This document shows, piece by piece, positions 60,201 through 64,000 of a stretch of DNA of 64,000 nt (within the stretch, counting starts at the first letter, position 1; each line of letters starts with the position of its first letter). The notes under the pieces were generated by a model. It had not been told where the DNA came from. It made no database searches and was given only the letters and a program-made list of their open reading frames with translations. Source of the stretch: Gentiana macrophylla (lineage: Eukaryota; Streptophyta; Magnoliopsida; Gentianales; Gentianaceae). The stretch covers positions 2,780,073-2,844,072 of the forward strand of contig CM047808.1 of NCBI GenBank assembly GCA_026214975.1, given 5' to 3'. The position numbers and the translations under genes were made by a program.

Positions 60201-63004
60201 AAAGAAAGATTACTCCAGCAACGTTTAATAACAAGCAACCAAACATTGTAGGAAAAAATGAAGTTGGAAACTGAGAACCAACCTGTGAAACTCCAGCTCT
60301 TGTACCAGCAGCATTTGCTTGACCCCAATTTCCAGTGGCCAGTGCATATTTGAGTCCACTAGTTATAGTTTTTGCTTTGATTGCAAATTGCAGGTTGACG
60401 TCTTTTCCATTATCGACGCACTGAACATGAGAAAAGGCAGGAATATGAAATCTGTAATCTAGTGTAATCGACGATTATTAACTCTAAAGAAAAAGACAAG
60501 CTAATAGAAATACCTTCTGGACATAACCTTTAACGTCCCTGGTTAATTTTCTGAATAACTGTTTCAGTATACAACATATGAATCAGTTGCAGATACTTGG
60601 GAAAGCCAGATTTCAAAACTCGCAATTCAATTGACCACAGACCATTCTAAAAAGGCCACCAAGTAAAGGGCCTGCAAGATCCAGTCTTTTATTCCCGTAA
60701 TGATCTCTATCATCTTCTGCCCGTCGACCAAGTGCACAGAGCAACAGCCGATGGATAATGTACCTGACACAGAATGATCAAAATTAACTAATTGCTGCTC
60801 CTAATTTGGAAAAGCAAAAAAAGAACGATATAAAAGCCGAGGCATACCCGAAATAGTAAGCCTTATTCGTTGCACAGTACTCACCAACCCCAACATGTGG
60901 AAGCATTTCTTTTTGAAGTATTTCTTTAGCATATCTGCAAGAAGAACCCAAGGTTGAATTTTATTTTAAACCAGTAAAGTACCAACTTTTGTTTTTGTAA
61001 AAGGAATATCCAATACTTGATCCTCTTTTCTTTAGTCACGCCCACAGTAGATCCTCTTTTCCCAATGTAATCAAGGGCAACCTATGGCAACTCATTTAGT
61101 CAACTGACTCGAAAAAAGAAAGAAAAAAAAAAAAGTGAGCTTATTGGGTTTGACACAAGCTAACCACTTCTTGTAGGGTACCTGTTGATTTTGAATCACA
61201 AAAGCTTCTTCCAAGGAGGGTCGCAACAATTCCATCATTTGAGTATCCTCAAAATCATAGCAGATGTGTTCCAGGATATCCTTGTCAGCCACAAACCCTA
61301 ATGCTCGAAAGACAATGATAATCGGAATTTCTGTTCTAATATATGGCAGTGTAGCTCTAATGCACTGGCCTGAGGCATCCTGTAGAAACCCAAATGAAGC
61401 CTCAGCAACCAAGTCCACTCAAATGTCAAAGAATCCCAAACAATCTTGGTTCTATCAATCAATGAACAAAGAGACACAGTAAGCACTTACCCCTTTGGCA
61501 CTGGAGCGAGAAAGCATGCGCACAAAAATGGTACTCGGCGGCCTGTTCTGGCTCTCTGCCATGGACCTCACTTCCGCCACGTAGGCATATTTATTAGGCT
61601 GCCTTTTCTTAAACACATACACATGGTTTGTGCTCATTTTCTCCTGCGCAATAAGCACTTTTTCACTCCCATTGATTATAAAATAACCTCCTTGATCATA
61701 AGGGCATTCTCCAAGCTCAGTCAAATCCTTCTCAGAGTTCTGAAATAATGTGCAGTAACTTGACCGGAGCATTATAGGAACCTACACATGCATACATCAT
61801 ACACAAAGTTAACTAAAAACCATTCCAATCACTCAGAACCCAAAATCACAAACACTTCCAGGAAGGGTGCCTTTAGTGGCACCACACCGCTTTTATCATG
61901 GAACAAAGCATGGCACCACAATGAAAACAATCAACCGGTGGAAAGTTGATTCTAGAGCTGAGAATTCACTTTCTGGCAGACGATCGACTACCAGAGAGTC
62001 AATTCAGCTCCCGAATGTCCGAAATTGGATCATGCTTTGGTACCAAAAACGGTAGATTTGGTGTCGTTCCACTAAATACTCTCTTCCCGGAATATAGCTT
62101 ATGTTATACCTTGCCAATGAAGACTTTACCAATATCTTTAGTTTCGGTCACTTCCTCACCATCATGCCCTTTTTTAATCACTTTTGTAGATACATCAACA
62201 TACAGTGGGGCTGAATAAGTCAAATTTCTTAACCTTGCTGCCTTCGGGAACAAGGTAGCTGTCTCTCCATCAGACTCTGTCATCATAGGTCTACTCAAGT
62301 ATATCTGACCAAAACTGATCTTATATATTGTCTGCAACATTATAAATAAATAAATAAAACCATTAAGCATATATTCCACAAACAATATCCAGCTCAAACT
62401 ATTCAAACACCTATAAACCCTAAAACCAAAGGAATCAGATTTAAACCTTCAAGAGCAGGTCAAACAAAAGCTGAAATTCACTAGTGTACTATGGTTTAGC
62501 TGAAAGCACTCAAATTTTCAACTAAAAGGTCCGACCTCAGCAAATTAAGCATTCCATGTACAGTATCCAGCCCAAAACCCAAAGCCAGCAAAACCCTAAA
62601 ACCCAAAGCCAGCAAAACCCCGAAACCTAAAGCCAGCAAAACCCTAAAACCAAAAGAAATCAATTTTGAACCTTCAAGGGCAGGGCAGGGCAGGTGAAAC
62701 AAAAGTTGAAATTCCAATATTGTATTATGTTTTCGCTCAAAGTTTCAACTTAAAATCCAACCTCATAAAAATCGGGCTGCTGCCCTGGGTTGTGCTGGGA
62801 CTCAGGTCGAATGTCAATGTCAGCTGACTCGTCAACGATTTCCTGCATAGTATTCTGGATGAATTCGTCAAAAGAATCCAGTTGTTGACGGACCAGACCT
62901 TTCTCTTCGAAATATGCACTGATTACAGTCCAGGCATCCTCCTGCGATATCTCCTGCTCCTCGTCGTCTTCAAACTGGTTCACGTATTCATCATCGATCT
63001 CCAT
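57268..63004 (-). CDS. NRPB2: DNA-directed RNA polymerase II subunit 2 (RPB2)
   Basis: Second-largest catalytic subunit of nuclear RNA polymerase II. Coding exons: 63004-62762, 62331-62110, 61781-61491, 61379-61182, 61081-61017, 60934-60848, 60763-60643, 60558-60514, 60420-60283, 60193-60121, 60021-59945, 59841-59734, 59634-59518, 59396-59241, 59154-59050, 58938-57523, 57393-57268. Every intron is GT-AG and all phases join, giving 1195 residues, close to the usual 1180-1190 in plants. The N-terminus is acidic, then ITQEDAW-like [19 protein letters not shown]. Visible motifs: [11 protein letters not shown] (about 793-803, metal-B acidic pair), [12 protein letters not shown] (about 939-950), and a C-terminal zinc ribbon with Cys 1125, 1128, 1143 and 1146. 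The sequence is Pol II-type rather than the Pol IV/V NRPD2 paralogue. No frameshift or missing residue was seen. Confidence 0.98.
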
Positions 63005-63137
63005 CTTTACTGAATTTAGATTGTTTCCGCGATCAATTTAGATGGTGTCGGTGATCAAAACAAGTTCATGCAACGAGATTAGCTGATTCGCCAGAGAAAA
63101 TACAATTGATTGCATTGATAATAATGAAGAATTATCA

Positions 63138-63145
63138 TATTTATA
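63138..63145 (-). promoter_or_regulatory. TATA box of RPB2 (candidate)
   Basis: Minus-strand CCTATAAATATG. TATAAATA lies 134 bases before the start codon, leaving a leader of about 100 bases. Position and sequence fit a plant core promoter; not tested. Confidence 0.5.
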
Positions 63146-63425
63146 GGCTAATTATGGAGATTTATTTAAGTAAAACTATATGGAAAGTTGTTTTAAAAAA
63201 ATTATTAAAAAAAAACTATATGGAAATTAAATAATATATCATAAGAACTTTATTATAATTTAAATTCGAATAACATTATCTAAATAAACTATTATCTCAA
63301 TCTCCAACAATTTTATCTATGAATTATTATTTATTCAAATAACATTATCTAATATTGCTCTGGCGCCTTAAGCCACCTAACGCCGCCGCTGTCTTCCCAT
63401 CGAATCCAAAGCCCAGATAGAATCC
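63146..63425. other. Spacer between RPB2 and LINE
   Basis: AT-rich, no gene. 63357-63425 (CTCTGGCGCCTTAAGCCACC onwards) turns GC-richer and is probably the 5' UTR of the LINE. Confidence 0.5.
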
Positions 63426-64000
63426 ATGAACGTGGATTCCAGTACAGAAGAAGTAGATTTGCAAAAACGAAATGTGAAAAGACCCAAAGAGGGAGATAAC
63501 CAATCATCATCATTTGTTTGGCAACAGTCGAGTGGAGTGGAGATTGTAAAAGGCAGATATACTGATCCAGCGATTTACATAGGTGATGAAGATGACGATT
63601 CCGACTTCTCTGACTTCAAAGATGTCATTGACAATTTCATGGGACCTGAAACAGGTGAGGATGCAATAACCATCCCTATGGAGGAGTGCTTCGATCTATG
63701 GAGGCCATGGCGAAGAGCACTCATTATTAAACTGTTGGGTAAGTCGATTACTTACAATTTCTTATGTAAGAGACTGTCTGAACTTTGGAAACACCGGGGC
63801 CGAATAGAAGTCACTGATCTAGAACATGGATATTTTGTGGTACGATTTACGAACAAAACTGACTATGAAATAGCTCAGGAGGATGGCCCATGGGTTATTA
63901 TGGGACATTATCTATCAGTGAGAAAGTGGAAACCTTTTCTCCAACCGGAACTGGAAAAAGTCACTCAGACTCTAGTTTGGATACGGTTCACCAGCTTGTC
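63426..64000 (+). CDS. LINE L1 ORF1 (DUF4283), runs off window
   Basis: Open from ATG 63426 to the window end, 191 codons without a stop. After an acidic stretch (GDEDDDSDFSDF), residues from about 90 read WRRALIIKLLGKSITYNFLC, then ELWKHRGRIEVTDLEHGYFV and DGPWVIMGHYLSVRKWKPF. This is the DUF4283 domain (PF14111) of plant L1-type LINE ORF1 proteins, an RNA-binding region usually followed by a CCHC knuckle and then the endonuclease/RT ORF2 beyond this window. The frame is intact as far as seen. It is divergent from RPB2, 421 bp from its start codon. Confidence 0.9.
   Translation, partial: MNVDSSTEEVDLQKRNVKRPKEGDNQSSSFVWQQSSGVEIVKGRYTDPAIYIGDEDDDSDFSDFKDVIDNFMGPETGEDAITIPMEECFDLWRPWRRALIIKLLGKSITYNFLCKRLSELWKHRGRIEVTDLEHGYFVVRFTNKTDYEIAQEDGPWVIMGHYLSVRKWKPFLQPELEKVTQTLVWIRFTSL

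Overview
The window is plant nuclear DNA, most likely from a eudicot. It holds one intact intron-rich host gene, RPB2 (second-largest subunit of RNA polymerase II; minus strand, 17 coding exons, 63004 down to 57268), and the head of an L1-type LINE (plus strand, from 63426 and running off the end). Almost everything to the left is a stack of nested LTR retrotransposons. The species cannot be named from the sequence.

Layout. 1-8506 is a second, more damaged copy of 25165-33715 and ends at a 100-N scaffold gap (8507-8606). 8607-12540 is AT-rich and mostly unidentified. 12585-16399 is a plus-strand fragment of an Athila-like element (F) with its 3' LTR. 16403-52531 is a Ty1/copia pol remnant (D) split by two insertions: C (16489-50005, a copia-type LARD without coding capacity, TSD GGTTA) and E (50257-52277, a solo LTR, TSD CTTAC). 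The left LTR of C was hit by B (17556-42185, Athila-like, TSD ACAAA), and the reverse transcriptase of B was hit by A (26249-36967, Athila-like, TSD CATTA). The nest D>C>B>A can therefore be read to the base. 52532-57250 is a patchwork of small repeats: a 25-bp tandem array, two hAT-like MITEs, a fold-back element and a long hairpin.

Main observation. Four unrelated-looking LTR families (A, B, E, F) each carry a private 12-bp dyad of the form 5-bp arm, 2-bp centre, 5-bp arm. The dyads occur in pairs whose starts are about 20-22 bp apart, and they sit just upstream of the LTR TATA box. Motifs: A TCGGT-CG-ACCGA; B GGACG-NN-CGTCC; F CCGGT-NN-ACCGG; E CGGAC-CG-GTCCG with CGGCC-CA-GGCCG. In A and B the array recurs in the leader between the PBS and gag. 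In B a full array plus TATA box recurs internally, upstream of an extra 3' ORF, and so looks like a second promoter. In F a pair lies just before the homologous ORF. This suggests a family-specific DNA-binding system, perhaps involving the extra ORF product; that last link is inference.

Caution. Retroelement copies differ by many small indels and by recurrent ACG/GCG changes, which look more like consensus errors than ageing. Many frameshifts in the retroelement ORFs may therefore be artefacts. RPB2 is clean across all exons.
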